Assembly (NCBI RefSeq): GCF_016919245.1
Contig: NZ_JAFEJA010000002.1
Span: forward strand, 1,304,501-1,368,500
DNA from: Streptomyces zhihengii
GTDB taxonomy: Bacteria > Actinomycetota > Actinomycetes > Streptomycetales > Streptomycetaceae
Length of the DNA: 64,000 nucleotides
Direction of reading: 5' to 3'
Positions within the stretch are counted from its first letter, which is position 1, and the number at the start of each line of letters is the position of its first letter. Positions 48,638-64,000 of the stretch are shown here, piece by piece. Under the pieces are notes generated by a model, which ran no database searches, had not been told where the DNA came from, and saw only the letters and a program-made list of their open reading frames with translations. Made by a program: the position numbers and the translations under genes.

Positions 48638-49414
48638 ATGCCGCTCACCGACACCCCCACGGACCTGTGGATCCGCAGGTTCGGCCCCGCCCCGGGCGCC
48701 CCGCCCGGGGTCCGTCTGATCTGCTTCCCCCACGCCGGCGGGTCCGCGTCCTTCTACCACCCGCTGCACCGGGCGCTCGGCGACGCCGCCGAGGTCCTCG
48801 GCGTGCAGTACCCGGGGCGCCAGGAACGCCGCGCCGAGCCGCCGCCCGCCGATCTGGGCGTCCTCGTCGAGGGCGTCCGCGCCGAGCTGGAGGAATGGGG
48901 CGACCGGCCGTACGTCTTCTTCGGCCACAGCATGGGCGCGGTCGTCGCCTACGAACTGGCCCGGAGGCTGGAGCGGGAGACCGGCGCGGGTCCGCTCGGA
49001 CTGATCGCGTCCGGCCGTCGCGCCCCCGGGGTCCTCGTCGAGGAGACCGTCCATCTGCGCGACGACCACGGCCTGGTCGACGAGGTGCGCGCGCTCAGCG
49101 GCACCGCCGGGAGCCTGCTGGACGACGCCGAGGTCCGCGCGATGATCCTGCCGTCCCTGCGCGCCGACTACACCGCCGTCGAGACGTACCGCCACACGCC
49201 GGGGCCCGAACTGGCCTGCCCGGTCGCCGTGATGACCGGTGACGGCGATCCGCGGGTCACGGCGGACCACGCCCGGGCGTGGTCGCACCACACCACCGGC
49301 GCCTTCACCCTGCGGACCTTCCCCGGCGGCCACTTCTACCTCGGTGACCAGTGGCCCGCCGTCGGCACGGCGGTCCGCGCCTGTCTGGCCGCGTTCGGCG
49401 CCGGCCCGCGCTGA
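48638..49414 (+). CDS. Type II thioesterase (editing), alpha/beta hydrolase
   Basis: A free-standing 258-residue thioesterase of the family that sits beside modular PKS and NRPS genes and hydrolyses stalled or wrong acyl groups from ACPs. The length is normal. The nucleophile elbow is GHSMG with Ser98; Asp204 in GDGDPRV and His232 in GGHFYL complete the catalytic triad; CFPHAGGSASFY near residue 29 is the usual N-terminal oxyanion-side motif. AGGAGG lies 11 bases upstream of ATG 48638. It follows PKS-F on the same strand, separated only by a stem-loop. No type I TE domain is visible on any PKS in the window, so besides editing this enzyme could take part in final chain release; that is inference only. 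Confidence 0.93.
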   Translation: MPLTDTPTDLWIRRFGPAPGAPPGVRLICFPHAGGSASFYHPLHRALGDAAEVLGVQYPGRQERRAEPPPADLGVLVEGVRAELEEWGDRPYVFFGHSMGAVVAYELARRLERETGAGPLGLIASGRRAPGVLVEETVHLRDDHGLVDEVRALSGTAGSLLDDAEVRAMILPSLRADYTAVETYRHTPGPELACPVAVMTGDGDPRVTADHARAWSHHTTGAFTLRTFPGGHFYLGDQWPAVGTAVRACLAAFGAGPR

Positions 49415-49523
49415 CCCGCCCGCACCGCCGACGCACCGCCCCCGACCCGCGCGCCCGGCGCCCGCCGGACGCGCGCTTCGACCCACCCCTCACCCCACCA
49501 CCCGAGACGGAGAGTGATTCCGT

Positions 49524-49763
49524 ATGAGTTCCGCCCAGCCCGAGGTCCTGACGGGGCAGCTGCCCAACGTCGTCCTGCGCGGTGGACCGGCCTGGCTGCC
49601 CGACGAGGAGCGCACGCGCTACGCGACGGACGTCGAGGGGCACCTGAAGGTGCTCTTCGGCAACGCCTACGAGCACTTCCTCCCGACCGCCGAGAGCGTC
49701 GAGCGGGAAGGCGTGCGGCTGCGGGTGTTCGAGTGGTCGCGCCGCACCTACGTCGCCGAGTGA
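49524..49763 (+). CDS. Small DUF5988-like protein, 79 aa
   Basis: A short soluble protein without signal peptide or membrane segment. Features: PNVVLRGGPAWLP near residues 14-26, a central GNAYEHFLPT, and a C-terminal FEWSRRTYVAE. From memory this resembles the small Streptomyces DUF5988 family, whose function is not established. GGAG lies 11 bases upstream of ATG 49524 and codon use is typical. It follows the thioesterase at 109 bases on the same strand and ends before the convergent terminator, so it may be the last gene of the PKS transcript. It is not an MbtH protein: the Trp-Pro motif region of that family is absent. The CDS itself is likely; the function is unknown. Confidence 0.75.
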   Translation: MSSAQPEVLTGQLPNVVLRGGPAWLPDEERTRYATDVEGHLKVLFGNAYEHFLPTAESVEREGVRLRVFEWSRRTYVAE

Positions 49764-49832
49764 GGCGCCGGGGGTGAAGTGACCCGGCCCGCCCGCGTCC
49801 CCACCGGAGACCCGGGGGCCCAGGACGCGACG

Positions 49833-49862
49833 AAGGGGCCGTGCCCGCGGGCACGGCCCCTT
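49833..49862. terminator. Perfect 30-bp palindromic terminator (bidirectional)
   Basis: AAGGGGCCGTGCCCG followed directly by its exact complement. The A-pair at one end and T-pair at the other give U-containing ends on both strands. It sits between two convergent genes (49763 stop on +, 49909 stop on -), so it probably ends both transcripts. Confidence 0.8.
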
Positions 49863-49869
49863 CCGCCGA

Positions 49870-49904
49870 CCGCCACCCGGCATGCCGCGCATGCCGGGTG
49901 GCGG
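49870..49904. terminator. Second convergent terminator hairpin
   Basis: Arms 49870-49885 and 49889-49904, perfectly complementary over 16 bp with a three-base loop, immediately before the minus-strand transporter stop codon. With the palindrome at 49833 it forms a tandem hairpin barrier between the PKS operon and the transporter gene. Confidence 0.7.
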
Positions 49905-49908
49905 CACG

Positions 49909-52077
49909 TCAGGCCTCCCCGGCCGCCGCCGGCTCCGGCTCGTCCGTCCTGCCCGGCCGCTCCGGTCCCGCCGCCTTGCGGGCTCCGGGCCGCCACCACG
50001 CCCGGTCGCCCATGAGGCTCATCACGGCCGGCACCAGCACCATCCGGATCACGGTCGCGTCCATGATCACCGCTGTTGCGAGCCCGATGCCGATCATCTG
50101 GATCAGTGTCTCCGGGACCGAGACGAAGCTGAGGAACACCACCGCCATGATGATGGCCGCCGTCGTGATCACCCGGGCCGTCGCGCCGATCCCGCGTACC
50201 ACGGCGCGCTGTGCGTCCCCGTCGCGGTCGTAGGCCTCCCGGACGGCGGAGAGCAGGAACACCTCGTAGTCCATGGAGAGTCCGAAGAGCACGGCGAACA
50301 GCAGCATCGGCACGGCGGACATGATGGGCACCGTCTTGTCCAGACCCAGCAGGTCCAGGCCCCAGCCCCACTGGAACATCGCGATGATCACGCCGAAGGA
50401 CACACCGATCGACAGCAGCGTCATCACGGCCGCCTTCAGTGCCACCAGCGGCGCCCGGAACATCCCGTACAGCAGCAGCATCCCGGCGCCGACCACCGCC
50501 AGGATCACCCAGGGGAGGCGTTCGCCGACGACGTCGGCCATGTCGATGACCACCGCGGTCGCGCCGCCGACCATCGCCGTGCCGCCGGCCGGGCCCAGCG
50601 CCCGGGGCGCCAGGTCGTCGCGGATGCGGTGCACCAGCTCGCCGACCTGCTCGTCCTGCGGCGCGTGCCGCGGGATGACGGTCACCACGGCGGCCTCGCC
50701 GTCCTCACTCGGCGCGGGCGGCATGACGGTCTCCGCCTCCTCGTCCGCCTCCAGCGCCCCCTTGAGCCGGTCCAGCCCGGCCGCGTCGGCGCCCTCGACG
50801 GTGATGACCAGCGGGGCGTTCCAGCCCGGCCCGTAGTGCTCGGCGACCAGGTCGTACGCCTGGCGCTGCGTCAGTTCCGAGGGCTGGATGCCGTCGTCGG
50901 GCGTCCCGAGCCGCAGCCCCAGCACGGGGACGGTCAGCAGCAGCAGGACGGCGGTGGAGCCGGCCGCGTACTTCACCCGGTGCCGCTGGACATGGCTGCC
51001 CCAGCGGTACGTCATGGTGTTCTCGTCGTCGGGGGCGGGTCGGCGCTCGCCGCGATGGCGCAGCCGGGGCACGGGCAGCGAGTCCACCCGGTGTCCGAGC
51101 AGCCCGAGCAGGGCCGGCAGCAGCGTCACCGCTGCCACGACCATCACCCCCACCGTCAGCGCGCCCGCGACGCCCATGGCGCCGACGAAGGGGATGCCAG
51201 CGAACATCAGGCCCAGGATGGCGACGACGACGGTCCCGCCGGCGAACACCACGGCGTGGCCCGCGGCCGCGGTGGCGTGCCCGGCGGCCTTCACCGGTGG
51301 GTGTCCGTGGGACAGTTCGACGCGGAAGCGGCTGAGGACGAAGAGGGCGTAGTCGATGCCCGCGCCCAGGCCGAGCATCACGGCCACGATCGGCGCCGAG
51401 GTCGGGATGTCCACCACCAGGCCGACGAGCAGCACCAGCGCGGTGCCCACCACGATGCCGACGAGCGCCACGGCGAGCGGCAGACCGGCGGCCACCACCG
51501 AGCCGAACGCCACGATCAGCACGACGAGGGCGGTGCCCACGCCGACGATCTCGGCGCCGCTGGTGGACGGTTCGGTGCCGAGGTCGACCACCATGCCGCG
51601 GAACTCGACGTCCAGACCGCTGTCCCGGGCCGGTTCGGCGGCCTCCCGCAGCCGCTCGTAGTGCGAGGCGTCCAGCTCGCCCAGTTCCTTGTCGTAGTCG
51701 ACGTTGACCATCGCGGCTTCCCCGTCGGGACTGGGGAAGGGGTCGTCCACGCCCGCCACGTCGGGCTGTTCGCGGATCTCCGCGATCATCCGCTGGACGG
51801 CCGCGGCGCGCGCCGGATCGTCCAGCTCGCCCTCGGGCGCCCGCCAGACGACCTGGGCGTTGACCACGCCGAAGGTCGGGAAGTGCTCACGGGCCACGTC
51901 CGTGGCTTCCTGAGACTCCGCGTTCGGTACCCGGAAATCGTTGACGAAGGCGCTGCCCGCGGTCTGGCCGACGGCCAGCAGGGCGGCGGCCATCAGCAGC
52001 CAGGCGGAGATCGTGCGCCACGGGCGCCGGGCGCAGAGCGCACCGAGCCGTTCCAGTAAGCGTTCCATGGGAAGCAT
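49909..52077 (-). CDS. MMPL/RND-family membrane transporter, probable exporter
   Basis: A 722-residue integral membrane protein with two MMPL halves: a helix near residues 22-40, an extracellular loop with DFRVPNAESQEATD, a block of five or six hydrophobic helices near 170-330, a second large loop, and a second helix block near 515-690. Actinobacterial MMPL proteins export lipids and natural products by proton motive force. It lies among the PKS genes, so export of the polyketide or self-resistance is likely but unproven. ATG 52077 has GAGTG upstream; ATG 52068 lacks a ribosome site and an upstream TTG at 52104 is less likely. Codon 7 is TTA (52057-52059 on the minus strand), the rare Leu codon read by bldA tRNA in Streptomyces, so translation may be tied to development. 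It is divergent from tetR with a shared 67-bp control region. Confidence 0.92.
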   Translation of the reverse strand: MLPMERLLERLGALCARRPWRTISAWLLMAAALLAVGQTAGSAFVNDFRVPNAESQEATDVAREHFPTFGVVNAQVVWRAPEGELDDPARAAAVQRMIAEIREQPDVAGVDDPFPSPDGEAAMVNVDYDKELGELDASHYERLREAAEPARDSGLDVEFRGMVVDLGTEPSTSGAEIVGVGTALVVLIVAFGSVVAAGLPLAVALVGIVVGTALVLLVGLVVDIPTSAPIVAVMLGLGAGIDYALFVLSRFRVELSHGHPPVKAAGHATAAAGHAVVFAGGTVVVAILGLMFAGIPFVGAMGVAGALTVGVMVVAAVTLLPALLGLLGHRVDSLPVPRLRHRGERRPAPDDENTMTYRWGSHVQRHRVKYAAGSTAVLLLLTVPVLGLRLGTPDDGIQPSELTQRQAYDLVAEHYGPGWNAPLVITVEGADAAGLDRLKGALEADEEAETVMPPAPSEDGEAAVVTVIPRHAPQDEQVGELVHRIRDDLAPRALGPAGGTAMVGGATAVVIDMADVVGERLPWVILAVVGAGMLLLYGMFRAPLVALKAAVMTLLSIGVSFGVIIAMFQWGWGLDLLGLDKTVPIMSAVPMLLFAVLFGLSMDYEVFLLSAVREAYDRDGDAQRAVVRGIGATARVITTAAIIMAVVFLSFVSVPETLIQMIGIGLATAVIMDATVIRMVLVPAVMSLMGDRAWWRPGARKAAGPERPGRTDEPEPAAAGEA
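52057..52059 (-). promoter_or_regulatory. TTA leucine codon in the MMPL gene (bldA-dependent site)
   Basis: The minus-strand reading is ATG GAA CGC TTA CTG GAA from 52068. TTA codons are very rare in Streptomyces and typically lie near the start of genes under bldA control. I saw no other in-frame TTA in the smaller genes here; the PKS genes were not checked exhaustively. Confidence 0.8.
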
Positions 52078-52081
52078 GAAA

Positions 52082-52122
52082 TCGCACTCGATGCAGTTTT
52101 TCAATGAGTGCGAATGTGCATC
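52082..52122. promoter_or_regulatory. Nested inverted repeats, probable TetR operator
   Basis: TCGCACTC (52082-52089) pairs with GAGTGCGA (52106-52113), and GATGCA (52090-52095) pairs with TGCATC (52117-52122). They lie in an AT-richer stretch between the divergent transporter and tetR starts, where a TetR dimer would block both promoters. Confidence 0.6.
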
Positions 52123-52132
52123 CGGTGAAGAC

Positions 52133-52138
52133 TAAAAT
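52133..52138 (+). promoter_or_regulatory. Candidate -10 box (TAAAAT) of tetR
   Basis: TAAAAT ends seven bases before ATG 52145, and there is no Shine-Dalgarno sequence in the gap. Transcription would start at or next to the start codon, giving a leaderless mRNA, a common arrangement in Streptomyces. No convincing -35 box was seen. Confidence 0.5.
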
Positions 52139-52144
52139 GCGCCT

Positions 52145-52843
52145 ATGACAGATGTCCCAGCGACCACCGGCCCGCACCCGACCGCCACCGCAGCCCCGCC
52201 CGCCGCCCCGGGGCTGCGCGAGCGGAAGAAGCAGCGGACGCGGGCCACGCTGATCTCCGCAGCGGTGGAACTCATGCACGCCAAGGGGTACGACGAGACG
52301 ACGGTGGCCGAGATCGCGTCCGCCGCCGAGGTCTCCACCCGCACCTTCTTCGCCTACTTCCCGAGCAAGGAGGACATCCTCTTCGCCGAGACCGGGCAGC
52401 GGATCGAGGACGCCGTACGGCGCGTGACGGACCGCCGGCCCGGCGAGGGCCCCGCCGACGCCCTGCTGCGCGCCCTCCTGGAGGCGCTCGACACCAGCAC
52501 GGCCGCACAGGAGCTGTCCGGCGAGGTCGCCTCCCGCAGGATCCGCCTGGTGCTCTCCACCCCCGCCCTCCAGGCGGGCGCCATGCGCTGCATCACCAGC
52601 GCCCAGCGGGACCTCACCGACGCCCTGCTGCGCACCTTCCCGGACGAACTCACCCCGGCCGAGGCGGCCGCCGCCGTCGGCGCCCTCGTCGGCGCCCTGG
52701 TCAACACCGCGCTCACGGTCCTGCCCGACGACCCCGCCTCCGGTGAACTGCTCGACGCCATCACCACCGCCGCGACGGTCGCCCTCCGCGGCATCGGCAC
52801 CCTCGGCGCGCCCCGCCCCGGCCCCGGCGGCCCGTCCGTCTGA
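52145..52843 (+). CDS. TetR-family transcriptional repressor
   Basis: A 232-residue regulator. The N-terminal DNA-binding domain (about 24-80) has [20 protein letters not shown], then a helix-turn-helix [21 protein letters not shown] followed by [10 protein letters not shown], all typical of TetR. The helical C-terminal ligand-binding domain (about 85-215) has a family-specific sequence and gives no ligand prediction. A Pro/Ala/Thr-rich extension of about 22 residues precedes the HTH. It is divergent from the MMPL transporter with inverted repeats between them, the classic layout for a repressor that releases an exporter gene when the exported compound binds. It probably autoregulates. ATG 52145 appears leaderless. 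Confidence 0.93.
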   Translation: MTDVPATTGPHPTATAAPPAAPGLRERKKQRTRATLISAAVELMHAKGYDETTVAEIASAAEVSTRTFFAYFPSKEDILFAETGQRIEDAVRRVTDRRPGEGPADALLRALLEALDTSTAAQELSGEVASRRIRLVLSTPALQAGAMRCITSAQRDLTDALLRTFPDELTPAEAAAAVGALVGALVNTALTVLPDDPASGELLDAITTAATVALRGIGTLGAPRPGPGGPSV

Positions 52844-53066
52844 ACCGCCCCCCACCCCCCGGGCCCGGGCGCGGGGGGACCCCGGGCCCCCGGGGCGGCG
52901 GCGCCCCGCGGTCCCCGGGAAAGTCTGGGGGTGTGGCCGGGGGAGATCACCAGGGCAGGACCGTCCGGCACCCGCACAGAATGACGACCGGCGTCCGACG
53001 GGCGCCGTACGGCATCAGACAGGCCGCACCACCAACGGGACCACCGGGTCAGCGGGGGCTGAGGGC
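52844..53066 (+). other. Intergenic region between tetR and PKS-H
   Basis: A 223-bp region. The first 75 bases are extremely GC-rich and hold nested inverted repeats (CCCCGGG/CCCGGGG at 52880-52895 inside GGGGACC/GGTCCCC at 52875-52916), a possible terminator for tetR. The rest should contain the PKS-H promoter, but I could not pick convincing -35 and -10 boxes; CAGAAT at 52977 is one weak -10 candidate. The PKS-H frame stays open through this region. Confidence 0.5.
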
Positions 53067-62600
<9,534 letters not shown>

Positions 62601-62640
62601 CGGCCCGGCCCCCGCGTCGCCCGGTCCCCGTCCGGCTCCG

Positions 62641-63315
62641 TCAGCCGGCCGGGGGCTGGGCGACGCGCTGGAGGTAGGCGTCCCGGGACGGGATCAGGTG
62701 GGCCCGGCAGGTCTCGGCGAGCAGCGCGGTGTCGGCGTCCTCCAGGGCCCTGATCATCGTCCAGTGCTCCTGCTGCGAACGGCGCTGGAACTGCGGTGAG
62801 GTCGCGGTGACGGACCGGATGGCGTGGGTCATCTGCGCGTGCCGCGCGATGTCGCCTACCAGGGCCTCGTTGTCCGAGAGGGCGAACAGGGCCCGGTGGA
62901 ACGCGGTGTTGGCGCGCACCACGCCGCGCAGGTCCCCCGCGTCGATCGCCTTGTCGTGCTCCCGCTGGACGGCGACGAGCTCCTCCAGCGCGCGCGGGGG
63001 AGCGGGCAGGCCGATCGTCCGGGCGCAGTGCACCTCCAGCAGCTCGCGCACCGCGTAGATGTCGTGCACCTCCTTCGCCGTGTACGCGCGGACGAAGGCG
63101 CCGACGTTCGGCCTGCGCACGGCGAGCCCGCGCGTCTCCAGCTCCTTCAGGGCGCTGCGGACGACATGCCTCTTCGCCGCGTAACGCTCCATCAGTTCGT
63201 CCTCCACCAGGCGCTCGCGCGGGTAGCGCAGGCCCAGGACGATCTCCTCCTCCAGCAGGTCGGTCACCTCGCCGCTGGAGGCCGCCCTGGGATCCGGTGC
63301 GTGCTCGGCTGTCAC
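62641..63315 (-). CDS. GntR-family regulator, FadR/FCD subfamily
   Basis: A 224-residue regulator with an N-terminal winged helix (about 15-75; ELMERYAAKRHVVRSALKELETRGL) and a C-terminal FCD domain (about 85-210). FCD metal-ligand positions are visible in NTAFHRALF, in QEHWTMIRALEDAD and in CRAHL. This subfamily senses small organic or sugar acids. GTG 63315 has AAGGAG 11 bases upstream. It is divergent from the dehydratase gene, whose leader carries an AT-rich palindrome, so it probably represses that gene and itself. It is convergent with PKS-H, 40 bases apart; a short inverted repeat (62632-62648) spans its stop codon. It is more likely catabolic than part of the PKS cluster. Confidence 0.9.
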   Translation of the reverse strand: MTAEHAPDPRAASSGEVTDLLEEEIVLGLRYPRERLVEDELMERYAAKRHVVRSALKELETRGLAVRRPNVGAFVRAYTAKEVHDIYAVRELLEVHCARTIGLPAPPRALEELVAVQREHDKAIDAGDLRGVVRANTAFHRALFALSDNEALVGDIARHAQMTHAIRSVTATSPQFQRRSQQEHWTMIRALEDADTALLAETCRAHLIPSRDAYLQRVAQPPAG

Positions 63316-63419
63316 GGAACCTGGCTCTCCTTCGCGTCACGGTGCCGGAGGGCCCATCTTCGCACGCCCCTTGCCCCGTCCCGGAGGCTGTGATTCCATG
63401 CCCCGACCTACTTTCGATG

Positions 63420-63435
63420 AGATTATCAATAATCT
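63420..63435. promoter_or_regulatory. AT-rich palindrome, probable GntR operator
   Basis: AGATTATCAATAATCT has 7-bp arms around a CA centre and stands out in very GC-rich DNA. It ends directly before the GGAGG ribosome site (63436-63440) of the dehydratase gene, so a bound repressor would block transcription or initiation. Confidence 0.65.
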
Positions 63436-63445
63436 GGAGGCAAGG

Positions 63446-64000
63446 GTGACGGCCGAGGACACGCCGGCGGCGGGACTGCGCGGCAACCTGGTCAGCTACG
63501 GCGACGACGAGTTCGCGCTGTTCCTGCGCAAGGCGTTCATCAAGGGCGCCGGATACACCGACGACGTGCTGGACCGGCCCGTGGTGGGGATCGTGAACAC
63601 GGGCAGCGGGTTCAACCCCTGCCACGGCAATATGCCCCAGCTGATCGAGGCCGTGAAGCGCGGGGTCATGCTCGACGGCGGATTCCCGGTGGAGTTCCCG
63701 ACCATCTCGCTGCACGAGTCCTTCTCCCACCCGACCAGCATGTTCCTGCGGAACCTGATGGCCATGGACACCGAGGAGATGATCCGCGCGCTGCCGGTCG
63801 ACGCCGTGGTGCTCATCGGCGGCTGCGACAAGACCGTCCCCGCCCAGCTCATGGGCGCCGCCTCGGCGGGCAAGCCGGCCGTCCAGCTCGTGACCGGGTC
63901 GATGCTCACGGGCTCCTACCGCGGCCGGACGGTCGGAGCCTGCACCGACTGCCGTGCGTTCTGGGGGCGTTTTCGCGCGGGCGAGCTCGACGAGAGCGAG
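63446..64000 (+). CDS. IlvD/EDD-family dehydratase, probably sugar-acid dehydratase (3' end outside window)
   Basis: The first 185 residues of an iron-sulfur dehydratase of the dihydroxy-acid/6-phosphogluconate dehydratase family, which removes water from 2,3-dihydroxy or sugar acids to give 2-keto-3-deoxy acids. GIVNTGSGFNPCH (Cys59) and GGCDKT (Cys127, with the metal-binding Asp and Lys after it) supply two cysteines expected to ligate the cluster; ACTDCRAFW (Cys166, Cys169) follows. I chose GTG 63446 because GGAGG is five bases upstream and the palindrome then lies in the leader. The in-frame ATG 63398, with GGAGG at 10 bases, is an alternative that adds 16 residues. The divergent GntR/FCD gene favours a sugar-acid substrate (arabinonate- or galactonate-like) over branched-chain amino acid synthesis. 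Confidence 0.88.
   Translation, partial: MTAEDTPAAGLRGNLVSYGDDEFALFLRKAFIKGAGYTDDVLDRPVVGIVNTGSGFNPCHGNMPQLIEAVKRGVMLDGGFPVEFPTISLHESFSHPTSMFLRNLMAMDTEEMIRALPVDAVVLIGGCDKTVPAQLMGAASAGKPAVQLVTGSMLTGSYRGRTVGACTDCRAFWGRFRAGELDESE

Noticed and set aside
49524..49763. MbtH-like protein
   Set aside because: The size fits, but the conserved Trp-Pro and surrounding residues of MbtH proteins are missing, and no NRPS domain is present in the window.
52743..53066. Upstream extension of the PKS-H frame into tetR
   Set aside because: Low-complexity translation overlapping tetR; ATG 53067 gives a sensible N-terminus.

Overview
This window is very GC-rich actinomycete DNA, almost certainly Streptomyces. 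Codons end mostly in G or C, TTA is nearly absent, GTG starts are common, and most of the sequence is a giant modular type I polyketide synthase (PKS). The sequence alone does not identify the product.

Layout. Bases 1-48553 hold six PKS genes on the + strand, called here PKS-A (5' end outside the window) to PKS-F, followed by a type II thioesterase (48638-49414) and a 79-aa DUF5988-like protein (49524-49763). A convergent pair of strong hairpins separates these from a minus-strand MMPL transporter (49909-52077) and its divergent TetR regulator (52145-52843). PKS-H (53067-62600) carries the loading module (KSQ-AT-ACP) and one extension module. At the right edge a minus-strand GntR/FCD regulator and the start of an IlvD/EDD dehydratase look like sugar-acid catabolism, so the cluster probably ends near 62.6 kb.

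Modules (mm = methylmalonyl AT with GHSQGE/YASH; m = malonyl AT with GHSVGE/HAFH). H: load mm by KSQ (propionyl starter), then mm DH-ER-KR. A: mm KR; m DH-KR. B: m DH-ER-KR. C: mm KR; mm KR. D: mm KR. E: mm KR; m DH-ER-KR. F: mm KR, then a terminal KS and a degenerate AT with no KR, ACP or TE. Docking-tail types predict H, then a gene left of the window or A, then A, B, C, D, E, F. The loading gene is therefore physically last but acts first. The window shows the loading module and ten extension modules: seven mm and three m. They predict a long, reduced, methyl-branched polyhydroxy chain with one alkene and a propionate-derived tail.

Most unusual points. (1) The assembly line ends in a divergent KS fused to a dead AT and a low-complexity tail, with no thioesterase domain, so chain release is unexplained. 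(2) AT domains are near-identical mosaics with visible conversion boundaries and microsatellite-length differences. (3) The transporter has a TTA codon close to its start, suggesting bldA control. (4) Perfect 16-bp stem-loops sit inside the PKS operon. (5) A KR in PKS-E and a KR in PKS-F have altered key residues. Domain edges are estimated by eye, to about 10-20 residues.
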